Below, one piece after another: positions 25,402 to 33,923 of a DNA stretch of 64,000 bases. The translations under genes were made by a program, and so were the position numbers. How positions within the stretch are numbered: position 1 is the stretch's first letter; each line of letters opens with the position of its first letter. Under the pieces are notes generated by a model, which was not told the origin of the DNA, searched no databases, and saw nothing but the letters and a program-made list of their open reading frames with translations. The DNA comes from Bacillota bacterium (GTDB lineage Bacteria; Bacillota; Clostridia; Acetivibrionales; Acetivibrionaceae): contig JAEWSG010000039.1 in assembly GCA_023398495.1 (NCBI GenBank), forward strand, positions 124,001 through 188,000, in the 5' to 3' direction.

Positions 25402-25569
25402 ATGAAAGATGCAGATGAAAAGTTAAAATATGAGGTGGCAAATGAGCTCGGGTTGGTTGACAAGATTAAGAAAAACGGTTGGAAGAGCCTAACTGCAAAA
25501 GAAACAGGACGTATTGGCGGTTTGATGACAAAGAGAAAAAAGTTGCTCCAGATGGAAAAAGGTCAGTAA
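25402..25569 (+). CDS. Small acid-soluble spore protein, alpha/beta type (SspF-like)
   Basis: A 55-residue DNA-binding spore protein. It has the family's core: YEVANELGLVDKIKKNGW then LTAKETGRIGGLMTKRKK, with the conserved Gly-Trp and ETGRIGG blocks. Such proteins coat forespore DNA and protect it from UV and heat. The ATG follows AGGAGG by 9 nt, and a sigma-G-like promoter lies just upstream, so expression should be forespore-specific. A stable stem-loop follows. Confidence 0.9.
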   Translation: MKDADEKLKYEVANELGLVDKIKKNGWKSLTAKETGRIGGLMTKRKKLLQMEKGQ

Positions 25570-25599
25570 AACTACATAAAAACTCCTTTTCATATTTTA

Positions 25600-25659
25600 T
25601 CGCAGTGATAATTTGCGATGTTATTACATCTATCACTGCGATATTTTATTATAATTTTT
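25600..25659 (+). terminator. Terminator after the SASP gene
   Basis: TCGCAGTGATA (25600-25610) pairs perfectly with TATCACTGCGA (25631-25641), then TATTTTATTATAATTTTT. Confidence 0.8.
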
Positions 25660-25793
25660 GAATATGCACCCATCGTTACGAGTGGATTTTATAAACGTAA
25701 AGAAAAATATGCACCTGTCATTGCTAGTCATTACTACTTTGATTGCAGCGTCTGGGGTGGTATGTTATAATAAAAAAACTGGAATGTAGTTTG

Positions 25794-26561
25794 ATGGAGG
25801 TGGAACCAATATACTCTAACTTTGCTTATATTTATGACAAGCTTATGTATGATATAGATTATTCTAAATGGGCAAATTATATTGAAGAAATATTTAAAAT
25901 TAATAATCTCAAACCATCGTTAGTGCTTGATTTAGGGTGTGGGACAGGTAACTTTTGCATTGAGCTGGCTAAAAGGGGATATGACATGATTGGAATTGAC
26001 ATGTCTTTGGATATGTTAAATTGTGCAAAAGCCAAGAGCGAAGAGCAGGGATTGAACATTTTATACCTCAACCAAGATATGACTAACTTTGAGCTGTTTG
26101 GTACTGTTGATGTTATAGTTTGCCTTATGGACAGCCTTAATTATATACTCTATAAAAAAGATATAAAAAGAATGTTCAAGCTTGTAAAAAATTATTTGAA
26201 TCCAGATGGAATATTTATATTTGATGTCAATACTCCATATAAGTTTGAAAATGTGTTGGGTGAAAATGTCTTTTATGATATTTCAGATGAAGCAACATAC
26301 ATTTGGCAGAACTATTATAACAAAAAGTCAAAAGTTTGTGAGTTTGAACTTACTTTCTTTATTAAGCACTGCGAAGATTATAAAAAGTTTGATGAAGTCC
26401 ACTATGAAAGGTCATATGACAGGTCTGAACTTGAAGAGCTTTTGAGCATGAGTGGATTAAAGTTATTGAACATATATGATGAGTTAAGGCTAAGTAAACC
26501 GTCTCAAAAAAGTCAAAGAAACTTCTTTGTATGTGGAAATTTTTCAAAGAACGATAAGTAG
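25794..26561 (+). CDS. Class I SAM-dependent methyltransferase
   Basis: About 255 residues. The SAM-binding motif I is VLDLGCGTGNFCIELAKRG (about residue 40-58), with GIDMSLDMLNCAKAK as motif II and VDVIVCLMDSLNYI after it. It resembles the small methyltransferases annotated in clostridia as YqeM/UbiE-like; the methyl acceptor is unknown. The start is uncertain: ATG 25794 gives the usual family N-terminus (YSNFAYIYDKLM shortly after), but has only a weak SD; a TTG at 25743 would add 17 residues. It is 11 bp ahead of the MGMT-family gene, so they are probably co-transcribed. Confidence 0.85.
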   Translation: MEVEPIYSNFAYIYDKLMYDIDYSKWANYIEEIFKINNLKPSLVLDLGCGTGNFCIELAKRGYDMIGIDMSLDMLNCAKAKSEEQGLNILYLNQDMTNFELFGTVDVIVCLMDSLNYILYKKDIKRMFKLVKNYLNPDGIFIFDVNTPYKFENVLGENVFYDISDEATYIWQNYYNKKSKVCEFELTFFIKHCEDYKKFDEVHYERSYDRSELEELLSMSGLKLLNIYDELRLSKPSQKSQRNFFVCGNFSKNDK

Positions 26562-26572
26562 CTGGAGGGTTT

Positions 26573-26878
26573 ATGGGGTTTTTTGAAGATGTATATAATA
26601 TGGTAAGAAAAATTCCAAAGGGAAAAGTTGCAACCTACGGTCAAATTGCCAGGATGCTGGGTCAGCCGAGGCGTGCTAAGATTGTCGGATGGGCACTGCA
26701 TAAAAATCCATATTATGGAGAGGTCCCATGTCACCGTGTAGTGAACAGAAATGGGGAAATAAGCTCAGGGTTTGCGTTTGGAGGTTTGATGGAACAAAGA
26801 AGATTGCTAGAATCTGAAGGTATAATTTTCGAAAAAGACGGAAAAATAAATTTGCAAAAGTATATTTGGGAGCTTTAA
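26573..26878 (+). CDS. MGMT-family DNA repair methyltransferase (short form)
   Basis: 101 residues, comprising only the C-terminal DNA-binding/active-site domain of O6-alkylguanine-DNA alkyltransferase. The motif PCHRVV (Cys about 47) keeps the acceptor cysteine, so it is not an alkyltransferase-like protein in which Cys is replaced by Trp or Ala. The upstream helix-turn-helix with the arginine finger is PRRAKIVGWAL. It removes alkyl groups from guanine in DNA. GGAGGG precedes the ATG. It follows the methyltransferase gene. Confidence 0.9.
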   Translation: MGFFEDVYNMVRKIPKGKVATYGQIARMLGQPRRAKIVGWALHKNPYYGEVPCHRVVNRNGEISSGFAFGGLMEQRRLLESEGIIFEKDGKINLQKYIWEL

Positions 26879-26914
26879 AATGCCAATAATTTTAAAAATA
26901 TAAGAATTATTGGA

Positions 26915-26944
26915 TTGACAAGCTGTAGCAAATTATGATAAACT
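26915..26944 (+). promoter_or_regulatory. Promoter of the cold-shock gene
   Basis: TTGACA (26915-26920), 18 bp, TAAACT (26939-26944), 70 bp ahead of the start codon. Confidence 0.6.
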
Positions 26945-27014
26945 GTTAAAGATTTAGTAAACGCATGGAAATGTGTGGGCTAAGTTAAAGTATCTAGTTC
27001 AGGAGGAGTGCAGG

Positions 27015-27215
27015 ATGGAGAGAGGAAGAGTTAAATGGTTTAATGCTGAGAAAGGATTTGGCTTTATCGAGAGAGATGGCGGAAACGATGTATTCGTTCA
27101 TTTTTCAGCAATAAACATGGATGGCTACAAGACACTTGAGGAAGGTACGGAAGTTCAGTTTGAAGTTGTTGAAGGTGCTAAGGGACCTCAGGCTTCAAAT
27201 GTAACAAGAGCTTAA
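27015..27215 (+). CDS. Cold-shock protein (CSD fold)
   Basis: A 66-residue single-stranded nucleic-acid-binding protein and RNA chaperone. RNP1 is KGFGFIER and RNP2 is VFVHFSAI, both intact. The length is standard for CspA/CspB. The ATG at 27015 follows AGGAGGAG; a TTG/ATG extension from 26973 precedes that SD and is rejected. Monocistronic between its own promoter and a strong terminator. Confidence 0.96.
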   Translation: MERGRVKWFNAEKGFGFIERDGGNDVFVHFSAINMDGYKTLEEGTEVQFEVVEGAKGPQASNVTRA

Positions 27216-27253
27216 TCGGTGTCTACAAATATTATATAGAGATGGCCGAACTC

Positions 27254-27283
27254 ACCCCGGTATATTAATACCGGGGTTTTGAC
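27254..27283 (+). terminator. Terminator after the cold-shock gene
   Basis: ACCCCGGTAT and ATACCGGGGT form a perfect stem with a short loop, followed by TTTTGAC. Confidence 0.85.
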
Positions 27284-27364
27284 TATTTTAGACTATGTAT
27301 TTTAATAATCTCTAATTCTGAGATGATATGAATAGCCAATTATGAAGAAGGAAAGGGAGAATTT

Positions 27365-28252
27365 ATGGAAGACTACGTAATTAGGGCAACTGCGGCAGAA
27401 GGCACTGTTAGGGCAGTTGCGGCAATTACTACAAATATGGTAAAAGATGCAACAAAAATTCACGGATTATCGCCATTGGCTTCTGTTGCACTAGGTCGAA
27501 CTATGACCGCAGCTTCATTAATGTCTACATTATTAAAAGGTTCTAAAGATACATTGACAATACAGATTAAAGGTGATGGGCCGTTAGGGGGAGTTGTAGT
27601 AGTATCCGATTATAATGCTAATGTCCGGGGGTATGTATACAACCCATTAATCTATTTACCGCCAAATGAATTTGGCAAGTACGATGTTGCAGGGGCAATT
27701 GGAGCGAATGGATATCTTAATGTTATCAGAGATCTTGGGCTAAAAGAGCCTTATATAGGGTACGTTGATCTGCTGTCAGGAGAAATAGCAGAGGACATTG
27801 CATATTATTTTGCATCATCCGAGCAGGTACCTTCTGTAGTTGCATTAGGAGTGCTGATTAATTCGGAAGAGTTAATACAGTGTTCAGGTGGTTTTATAAT
27901 TCAGCTTATGCCGGGTGCAGACGAGAATACAATCAGCGTTATAGAGGAAAAGATCAATGGTTTGCCGCCTGTTACAAAGCTTTTTTCAGAAGGGAAAAAT
28001 CCGGAAGATATACTTGAATTGGTTTTAGGTGATATGAAGCTTAAGGCCGGAGAAAAATCTTCCTGCAAATACAAATGTAATTGTTCTAAAGAGCGTATGG
28101 AAAAGGGTTTGCTAAGTCTAGGTAAGAAAGAAATACTTAGTATGGTAGAAGAACAGCATGGTGCTGAAACGCAGTGCCACTTCTGTAATTCAAAATACCA
28201 ATTTACAGAAAAAGAACTGTTGGACTTAATAAACAAATTGTATACAGAATAA
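27365..28252 (+). CDS. hslO: Redox-regulated chaperone Hsp33
   Basis: 295 residues. The N-terminal core (about 1-230) holds ALGRTMTAASLMSTLLKGSKD and KGDGPLGGVVVVSD, both typical. The C-terminal zinc-binding redox switch has four Cys in CNCSKE (about 236-240) and CHFC (about 270), the CXC and CXXC motifs. On oxidation the zinc is released and the dimer becomes an active holdase. SD AAGGGAG before the ATG. Single gene. Confidence 0.97.
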   Translation: MEDYVIRATAAEGTVRAVAAITTNMVKDATKIHGLSPLASVALGRTMTAASLMSTLLKGSKDTLTIQIKGDGPLGGVVVVSDYNANVRGYVYNPLIYLPPNEFGKYDVAGAIGANGYLNVIRDLGLKEPYIGYVDLLSGEIAEDIAYYFASSEQVPSVVALGVLINSEELIQCSGGFIIQLMPGADENTISVIEEKINGLPPVTKLFSEGKNPEDILELVLGDMKLKAGEKSSCKYKCNCSKERMEKGLLSLGKKEILSMVEEQHGAETQCHFCNSKYQFTEKELLDLINKLYTE

Positions 28253-28384
28253 CAGCTGATTTAGAACAAAGTTTTTAGTGTTAAAAAAGCGAAATGTAAA
28301 TGCTATAATACTATGTATCAGAGAGCATTCGAAAGATTTTTGAAGTAAGATATTAATAAATTTAAATTAATACCTATTTAGGTG

Positions 28385-28413
28385 TTGACTTGAGCGGATT
28401 AATTTTGTATACT
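28385..28413 (+). promoter_or_regulatory. Promoter of the tRNA operon
   Basis: TTGACT (28385-28390), 17 bp, TATACT (28408-28413), 33 bp before the first tRNA. Confidence 0.75.
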
Positions 28414-28446
28414 ATCAATTGTCGCTGAAACGCGATGTGGTGGTAT

Positions 28447-28522
28447 GGGCGCTTAGCTCAGCTGGGGGAGCACCTGCCTTACAAGCAGGGGGTCATAGGT
28501 TCGAGCCCTATAGTGCCCACCA
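28447..28522 (+). tRNA. tRNA-Val (anticodon TAC)
   Basis: Full cloverleaf of 76 nt. The acceptor GGGCGCT pairs with AGTGCCC, the anticodon loop is CTTACAA, the T-arm contains GGTTCGAGCC, and the 3' ACCA is encoded. First of five clustered tRNAs. Confidence 0.95.
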
Positions 28523-28527
28523 TAATT

Positions 28528-28604
28528 GGCCCGGTAGTTCAGTTGGTTAGAATGCCAGCCTGTCACGCTGGAGGTCGAGGGTTCGAGCCCCTTCCGGGTC
28601 GCCA
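28528..28604 (+). tRNA. tRNA-Asp (anticodon GTC)
   Basis: 77 nt. The acceptor GGCCCGG pairs with CCGGGTC (one G-U), the anticodon loop is CTGTCAC, the T-arm contains GGTTCGAGCC, and the 3' GCCA is encoded. It starts 5 bp after tRNA-Val. Confidence 0.95.
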
Positions 28605-28608
28605 ATTA

Positions 28609-28684
<76 letters not shown>

Positions 28685-28692
28685 AAGATTTT

Positions 28693-28767
28693 GCGGGTTT
28701 AACTCAGCGGTAGAGTGTCACCTTGCCAAGGTGAAAGTCGCGAGTTCAAATCTCGTAACCCGCTCCA
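28693..28767 (+). tRNA. tRNA-Gly (anticodon GCC)
   Basis: 75 nt. The acceptor GCGGGTT pairs with AACCCGC, the anticodon loop is CTTGCCAAG, the T-arm contains AGTTCAAATCT, and the 3' TCCA is encoded. Confidence 0.95.
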
Positions 28768-28836
28768 TAACAATACAGGAATTAGATGCTAAAGTCAGAG
28801 ATGATCTGGCTTTTAGTATCTGAATCTTGTGAATAT
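28768..28836 (+). other. Stem-loop spacer between tRNA-Gly and tRNA-Cys
   Basis: TTAGATGCTAAAGTCAGA and TCTGGCTTTTAGTATCTGAA form a long imperfect stem around GATGA. There is no T-tract, so it is more likely an RNA-processing hairpin in the tRNA transcript than a terminator. Confidence 0.5.
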
Positions 28837-28911
<75 letters not shown>

Positions 28912-28915
28912 AAGA

Positions 28916-28963
28916 AAAAGCCTCGTTTACAGGGTTTCCTGTAAACAAGGCTTTTGACTTTTA
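28916..28963 (+). terminator. Terminator of the tRNA operon
   Basis: AAAAGCCTCGTTTACAGG pairs with CCTGTAAACAAGGCTTTT around a 4-nt loop (one mismatch), followed by GACTTTT. Confidence 0.85.
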
Positions 28964-29111
28964 TGTAGCTTTTATTGAATTGGGTACTATTTGGGTACTA
29001 TTAGAAAATAAAACTATTAGATGGCAAGAAATATAATACGCTAATCCGAAGAATTTTCATCAGTACTATTTGTATTATTTTTATCAACTAATAGCAGATT
29101 TTCTAATTTAG

Positions 29112-29189
29112 CCTAAACTCCCGGGATATTCATACAATACATCTCTAAAACCTAAACTCCCGGGATATTCATACAATACATCTCTAAAA
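29112..29189 (+). repeat. Perfect tandem duplication of a 39-bp unit
   Basis: Two exact head-to-tail copies (29112-29150 and 29151-29189), each beginning CCTAAACTCCCGGGATATTC and ending TCTCTAAAA. It lies between the tRNA cluster and the IS element. No gene is seen here. Confidence 0.95.
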
Positions 29190-29241
29190 GCCATGCAAAA
29201 TCAAACTTTGATTGAATTTAAAGCTTGATTTTTTTATAAAT

Positions 29242-31171
29242 CCTGTCTTTGGTATCAGACGTTTAAAATGGCGACAATAATCCATAATATGTAAGGCTGC
29301 TGCGATAATGCGGTAGCCTTTTAATAATCACAATATACAGTTGAATATCGATTTTATTTGTGTCTCACTCAGAAAATAATTAGTCAGCGGTAGTTTTAAA
29401 ATTTTCGACATATCATTTATAAAATCTGAATAAGTTGTTGTGTTGATATATTTACTCTCAGCTTTGGTGGCTTTGAACCCCCTAATAAAGTCAAAAATTT
29501 CTGTAGTGGAATATTGGTTTTTTAAAACCTTAAATTGAAGGATTCTTTCTAGAAGCACAGCAATATAACAAATTAGAAAATGACCCTTTATAGTATCTTC
29601 TTTCTGAAGAAACACCGGACGAGCATCGAGATCGGATTTCATAATTTTAAAGGATTCCTCGATTCGCCAAAGATTATGGTAAGTGTTATAAATATCCTGG
29701 TCAGTCATTTCAATTTCAGATGTTACTAGAAGATTATATCCTGCAAACATTAAATCTTTATCAATGGCAGCTTGGTTTATACTTACAGCTGCCTTATTCC
29801 CTTTGTTATCAGTAAAGTTAACGTATTTTCCAGTTTCGCCATAATCGTTTTTCTTTGCTTGAGATAAGGTTAATGATTTTGCTTTTTCGACCATTCTATT
29901 AATTTCATATCTTTTTTTTGAAGCAAGAGTAGGATTATATGTGAGAAGTCTTTTCTCTGTTAGGTTTACAGTAACTTTTTTCCCTTCGTGCTCCACGGTA
30001 TACGGAAACTTATCTATACATGATTTATAACGATACAAAATTTTACCATTTTTGTCTTTTATCTCATTGAAATCTTGTTCAAGAAGAACCCAGACTTTTT
30101 CTTTTTCAGAAAGAGCTTTTACAGATTTTGAAAACAGGTATCCGTCACCGTTTGTTTTTGAAAAAGCAATGTTTTCTGCACAGTTAAGTCCTTTGTCTGC
30201 AACATGTATAGTCTTTCCGGAAATGTTGTTTTGTTTTTTCAAATGATTGATTACATCTCTAATAATTGGCTTTTCAGATTCATTACCTGGGTACATCTTC
30301 ATTCCTATAGGTATTTGATTGCTGTCCAGTAGAAGACCAAGACCTACGATTGGAGATTTTTGGTTTTCTTTGCTTGGTCCTTTTCTTCTAAAATCATCTT
30401 CTCTGTCAATTTCAAAATAGAAGTTTGTACAGTCAAAATAGGATTTTGAAGTATCTACGCCATATACATCTTCGACCTGTGCTGTAAATAATTCTATGAA
30501 CTTTTCGTAGTTATTTCCTAGAAACGATAAGCCATCAAGAAGCTGATCGTATGAGTAATTAGAGGGATGATAAAGATTAGGCAGTACCTCATGAAATGTT
30601 TTGTTCTTGCTACATGGGTTAACACTTCTAGCGTATACAAGTGAGGAAAGTAATTCATAAAGATCATATTTAAATTCATTAGTCAGTTTGAAATAATCAA
30701 CATATTTTTTTATACTCAGTTTATCTAATATGCTTTTGAGCAGAAAATAGCCGAGATAAAGGATAGGAGACTTATCGGATATTTTCTTAATACCATCCTT
30801 GTTTTTTAATTTGTTAAGCTCATCTACTTCTTTCTGAAAATGAGCTATGGGATCTTCAATACCATTTTTCAAATGAGTTTCAACAGAGCCTAAGGATTTA
30901 TAGACCTTATGAGCAGTGCCCTTCTTCTCATGACTATAAAAACTTTCATCAATAGAGAGATAAGTTCGGCCTTTCAGTTTTGTCTTTTTTAGATAATATG
31001 ACATAAAAGCATCCTCCTTTAGATAACGCCACTAACGCCATTATTATATCATACAAAAAATATTTTTGCAAGTATTTTTCGCAATAAAAAAAGCCTTATT
31101 TTAAGGCATTTTAAAGCGATTTGTATAAATTTTTCTTCTAAAGATTTATGGTGCTAACTTCTAAAGACGGG
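29242..31171 (-). mobile_element. IS1634-like insertion sequence (ends tentative)
   Basis: It contains one intact transposase gene. Candidate terminal inverted repeats are CCTGTCTTTGGTA at 29242 and, on the other strand, CCCGTCTTTAGAA ending at 31171 (10 of 13 match). That gives about 1.93 kb, a normal size for the family. No clear target duplication was found, so the ends are uncertain. Confidence 0.6.
29328..31004 (-). CDS. IS1634-family DDE transposase
   Basis: 558 residues, apparently full length and without stops. The first catalytic Asp is in SYFDCTNFYFE (about residue 193) and the second in HVADKGLN (about 272). The C-terminal Y-R-E signature is YHNLWRIEESFKIMKSDL (about 445). The N-terminal YFLLKSILDKLSIKKY and DELLSSLVYARSVNPCSK-like segments are usual in IS1634 transposases. 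It cuts and pastes the surrounding element. It is opposite in strand to the flanking tRNA and pyrG genes. Confidence 0.93.
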   Translation of the reverse strand: MSYYLKKTKLKGRTYLSIDESFYSHEKKGTAHKVYKSLGSVETHLKNGIEDPIAHFQKEVDELNKLKNKDGIKKISDKSPILYLGYFLLKSILDKLSIKKYVDYFKLTNEFKYDLYELLSSLVYARSVNPCSKNKTFHEVLPNLYHPSNYSYDQLLDGLSFLGNNYEKFIELFTAQVEDVYGVDTSKSYFDCTNFYFEIDREDDFRRKGPSKENQKSPIVGLGLLLDSNQIPIGMKMYPGNESEKPIIRDVINHLKKQNNISGKTIHVADKGLNCAENIAFSKTNGDGYLFSKSVKALSEKEKVWVLLEQDFNEIKDKNGKILYRYKSCIDKFPYTVEHEGKKVTVNLTEKRLLTYNPTLASKKRYEINRMVEKAKSLTLSQAKKNDYGETGKYVNFTDNKGNKAAVSINQAAIDKDLMFAGYNLLVTSEIEMTDQDIYNTYHNLWRIEESFKIMKSDLDARPVFLQKEDTIKGHFLICYIAVLLERILQFKVLKNQYSTTEIFDFIRGFKATKAESKYINTTTYSDFINDMSKILKLPLTNYFLSETQIKSIFNCIL

Positions 31172-31198
31172 CTTTAAATTTAATTAGTATATTATCGG

Positions 31199-31235
31199 GA
31201 CAGCAGATAACGCTGTCTTTTTTATTTTTTTATTT
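31199..31235 (+). terminator. Terminator upstream of pyrG
   Basis: GACAGC (31199-31204) and GCTGTC (31212-31217) with a 7-nt loop, then TTTTTTATTTTTTT. It blocks read-through from the IS/tRNA side into pyrG. Confidence 0.75.
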
Positions 31236-31254
31236 CATAAAATTCAATCTTCTA

Positions 31255-31283
31255 TTGACACTGCATTTTGGCAAATATAAAAT
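31255..31283 (+). promoter_or_regulatory. pyrG promoter
   Basis: TTGACA (31255-31260), 17 bp, TAAAAT (31278-31283). The leader is about 100 nt. Confidence 0.75.
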
Positions 31284-31336
31284 ATAAGTTGTATGTTTTA
31301 TAATATGAATAGACTTTAGTTTATTAAATATATTGT

Positions 31337-31375
31337 CAGCCGAGGAGATTATCTATGCGGCTGTAACTGTTTTTG
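31337..31375 (+). promoter_or_regulatory. Possible attenuator in the pyrG leader
   Basis: CAGCCG (31337-31342) pairs with CGGCTG (31358-31363), followed by TAACTGTTTTT, directly ahead of the SD. pyrG is controlled by leader attenuation in Bacillus. Here the GGG-run at the transcript start is not evident, so the mechanism may differ. Confidence 0.4.
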
Positions 31376-31389
31376 GAGGATAAGAAATC

Positions 31390-33000
31390 ATGTCTGTTAA
31401 GTACATTTTTGTAACCGGTGGCGTTGTTTCCGGCCTGGGTAAGGGAATAACAGCTGCGTCTTTAGGAAGACTTCTTAAGGCAAGAGGATTGAGGGTGACC
31501 ATTCAGAAATTTGATCCTTACATCAATGTGGATCCTGGAACTATGAGCCCATATCAGCACGGGGAAGTGTTTGTGACTGACGATGGGGCAGAAACCGACC
31601 TTGATTTGGGGCACTATGAAAGATTTATTGACGAAAACTTAAGTAAAAACAGTAACGTTACCACTGGAAAGATTTATTGGTCAGTTATCAGTAAAGAAAG
31701 AAAGGGTGAGTTTTTAGGTGGTACGGTTCAAGTAATACCACACATCACCAACGAAATTAAAGACAGAATTTACAGGGTCGGTAAGACGGACCATACAGAT
31801 GTAGTTATTACGGAAATTGGCGGAACGGTTGGGGATATAGAAAGCCTTCCTTTCCTTGAGGCCATAAGGCAGGTTTCCACTGAAAAGGGACGAGAAAATG
31901 TTATGTATATACATGTTACTCTTGTTCCGTACCTTGGAAAGTCCGGCGAGCTTAAGACAAAGCCTACTCAGCATAGTGTCAAGGAATTGAGAAGTATAGG
32001 TATTCAACCTGATGTCATAGTATGCCGTACCGAACAGCGTTTGAGCAAGGATCTTAAAGACAAGATAGGGTTATTTTGCAACATTTCCGGTGATTCTGTC
32101 ATACAGAATCTTGATGCAGAAATATTGTATGAAGTGCCATTGATGCTTGAGGATGAGGGGTTGGCTGCTAATGTGTGCAGACGCTTGGGTATGCAATGCA
32201 CCGAACCCGATCTGGCTGAATGGAGAAGTATGGTAGAGAAGCAGAAGGGCATTAATAGTTCTGTTACAATTGCCCTTGTGGGTAAGTACGTTGAATTACA
32301 CGATGCTTACTTAAGTGTAGTTGAAGCCTTGAAACATGGTGGTATAGCAAATAATGTAGATGTTAAAATCAAATGGGTAAATTCCGAAAATTTGGATGAA
32401 AACAATGTAATGAGCAGTTTGTCTGATTGCGATGGTATTTTAGTGCCTGGAGGATTTGGTGACAGGGGTATAGAAGGAAAGATACTTGCAGCAAAATACG
32501 CAAGGGAAAATAAAACCCCATACTTTGGTATATGTCTGGGTATGCAGATGGCAGTGGTAGAGTTTGCTCGCAATGTGGCAGGTCTGGAAGGTGCCAATAG
32601 TTCAGAGTTTGATGAACAGACGCCATATGCTGTAATAGACCTTATGCCAGAACAAAGGGATATCGACGAAATGGGCGGAACTATGAGACTAGGTCTTTAT
32701 CCTTGCAAAGTCAGCGAAAACACAAAGAACTTCGAGATATATAAAGATGAATTGGTTTATGAAAGACATAGGCACAGGTACGAATTCAACAATGAATTTA
32801 GAGAAGTGCTGACTTCTAAAGGCCTTATCATATCAGGCTTGTCACCAAGTGAAAGACTGGTTGAGGTGGTTGAACTGGAAGACCATCCATGGTATGTTGG
32901 AGTTCAGTTCCATCCGGAATTTAAATCAAGGCCGAATAGATCGCATCCCCTTTTCAGGGAATTTATAAGGGCTGCTGTTGAAGTTCGGGAAAAGAAATAA
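31390..33000 (+). CDS. pyrG: CTP synthase
   Basis: Aminates UTP to CTP with glutamine and ATP. 536 residues, normal length. The N-terminal synthetase domain (about 1-270) has GGVVSGLGKGITAASLGRLL and QKFDPYINVDPGTMSP. The C-terminal class I glutamine amidotransferase domain (about 290-536) has the nucleophile in FGICLGMQMA (Cys about 382) and the His/Glu pair in GVQFHPEFKS. ATG after GGAGGA. Single gene with its own promoter. Confidence 0.98.
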   Translation: MSVKYIFVTGGVVSGLGKGITAASLGRLLKARGLRVTIQKFDPYINVDPGTMSPYQHGEVFVTDDGAETDLDLGHYERFIDENLSKNSNVTTGKIYWSVISKERKGEFLGGTVQVIPHITNEIKDRIYRVGKTDHTDVVITEIGGTVGDIESLPFLEAIRQVSTEKGRENVMYIHVTLVPYLGKSGELKTKPTQHSVKELRSIGIQPDVIVCRTEQRLSKDLKDKIGLFCNISGDSVIQNLDAEILYEVPLMLEDEGLAANVCRRLGMQCTEPDLAEWRSMVEKQKGINSSVTIALVGKYVELHDAYLSVVEALKHGGIANNVDVKIKWVNSENLDENNVMSSLSDCDGILVPGGFGDRGIEGKILAAKYARENKTPYFGICLGMQMAVVEFARNVAGLEGANSSEFDEQTPYAVIDLMPEQRDIDEMGGTMRLGLYPCKVSENTKNFEIYKDELVYERHRHRYEFNNEFREVLTSKGLIISGLSPSERLVEVVELEDHPWYVGVQFHPEFKSRPNRSHPLFREFIRAAVEVREKK

Positions 33001-33197
33001 AATTTATTAGTTTCTTTTTACCCAGATTATAGATTTTGTTCTAAAATATTTTATGTATAGTATAAATCCTTTCAATCTTGTAAATAATTATACTAAGCAA
33101 TAAAAGTTACTATTGCTAAAATAATTAAAATAAGGAGCCTATTTGCAGGGAAAAAACTGTCAAATGGTTTCTTGGCAAGATTTGGGGGGATTTTATT

Positions 33198-33923
33198 ATG
33201 ATAAGGAATTTAAAAAAATCAAAATCACTTAGGTTGGTATTTAAAGGGATTGCAGCGGCTGTTATGATATCGCTGTTAATAACGGGAATAGCGTTTGCAT
33301 CTTATTCAGAAGATGTTAACAGTGGGCTGTCTGATAACCTGATAAGGCTTCATGTAATTGCTAACAGTGACATGCCGGAAGATCAGCAGCTAAAAAGGGA
33401 TGTTAGAGATGTTATTCTTGCTTATATGAAAGGCGAATTTGAAAATTTTGAGAATATAGAAGATGCAAAATTGCAATTAAGTAATAATTTGGATAAAATA
33501 AAGGCTCTGTCAGAGGATGAAATAAAAAGGCAGAATAAGAAGTATAGTGTAAATGTAATGCTTGGGAACTTCCCTTTTCCAACTAAAATGTACGGTGACG
33601 TAACCTTGCCTGCCGGGACATATCAGGCGCTTAGAGTAGTTATTGGAGAAGGGGAAGGACAAAACTGGTGGTGTGTTATGTTTCCGCCGTTATGTTTTGT
33701 AGATGCTACACATGGAACTGTTCCCGATTCGGTTAAAGAGGATTTAAAAAGCGTTCTTTCTGAAGAGGAATACAATATTGTTGTTTCGACGGATGAAGAG
33801 GATGAGATACCGATAGAAATCAAGTTTAAAGTTGTTGAGTTCTTTCAAGGCTCCAAAATAAAATTTAAAGGGGCTATCAATAAACTGGTTAATTCGGTCT
33901 ATCAAAAACTAAGTATTAAATAG
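33198..33923 (+). CDS. spoIIR: Stage II sporulation protein R
   Basis: 241 residues with an N-terminal signal/anchor (about 15-36). The conserved block RLHVIANSDMPEDQQLKRDVRD (given here in part) and NWWCVMFPPLCFVDA identify SpoIIR. It is made in the forespore, exported to the intermembrane space, and triggers SpoIIGA to process pro-sigma-E in the mother cell. SD GGGGGG precedes the ATG. I could not place its expected sigma-F promoter in the AT-rich upstream region with confidence. Confidence 0.95.
   Translation: MIRNLKKSKSLRLVFKGIAAAVMISLLITGIAFASYSEDVNSGLSDNLIRLHVIANSDMPEDQQLKRDVRDVILAYMKGEFENFENIEDAKLQLSNNLDKIKALSEDEIKRQNKKYSVNVMLGNFPFPTKMYGDVTLPAGTYQALRVVIGEGEGQNWWCVMFPPLCFVDATHGTVPDSVKEDLKSVLSEEEYNIVVSTDEEDEIPIEIKFKVVEFFQGSKIKFKGAINKLVNSVYQKLSIK

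Noticed and set aside
28976..29003. Phage attachment site or integrase remnant after the tRNA cluster
   Set aside because: A short tandem TTGGGTACTAT is present, but there is no tRNA-end duplication and no integrase sequence.
29112..29189. CRISPR remnant
   Set aside because: The two 39-bp units touch each other without a spacer and no cas gene is present.
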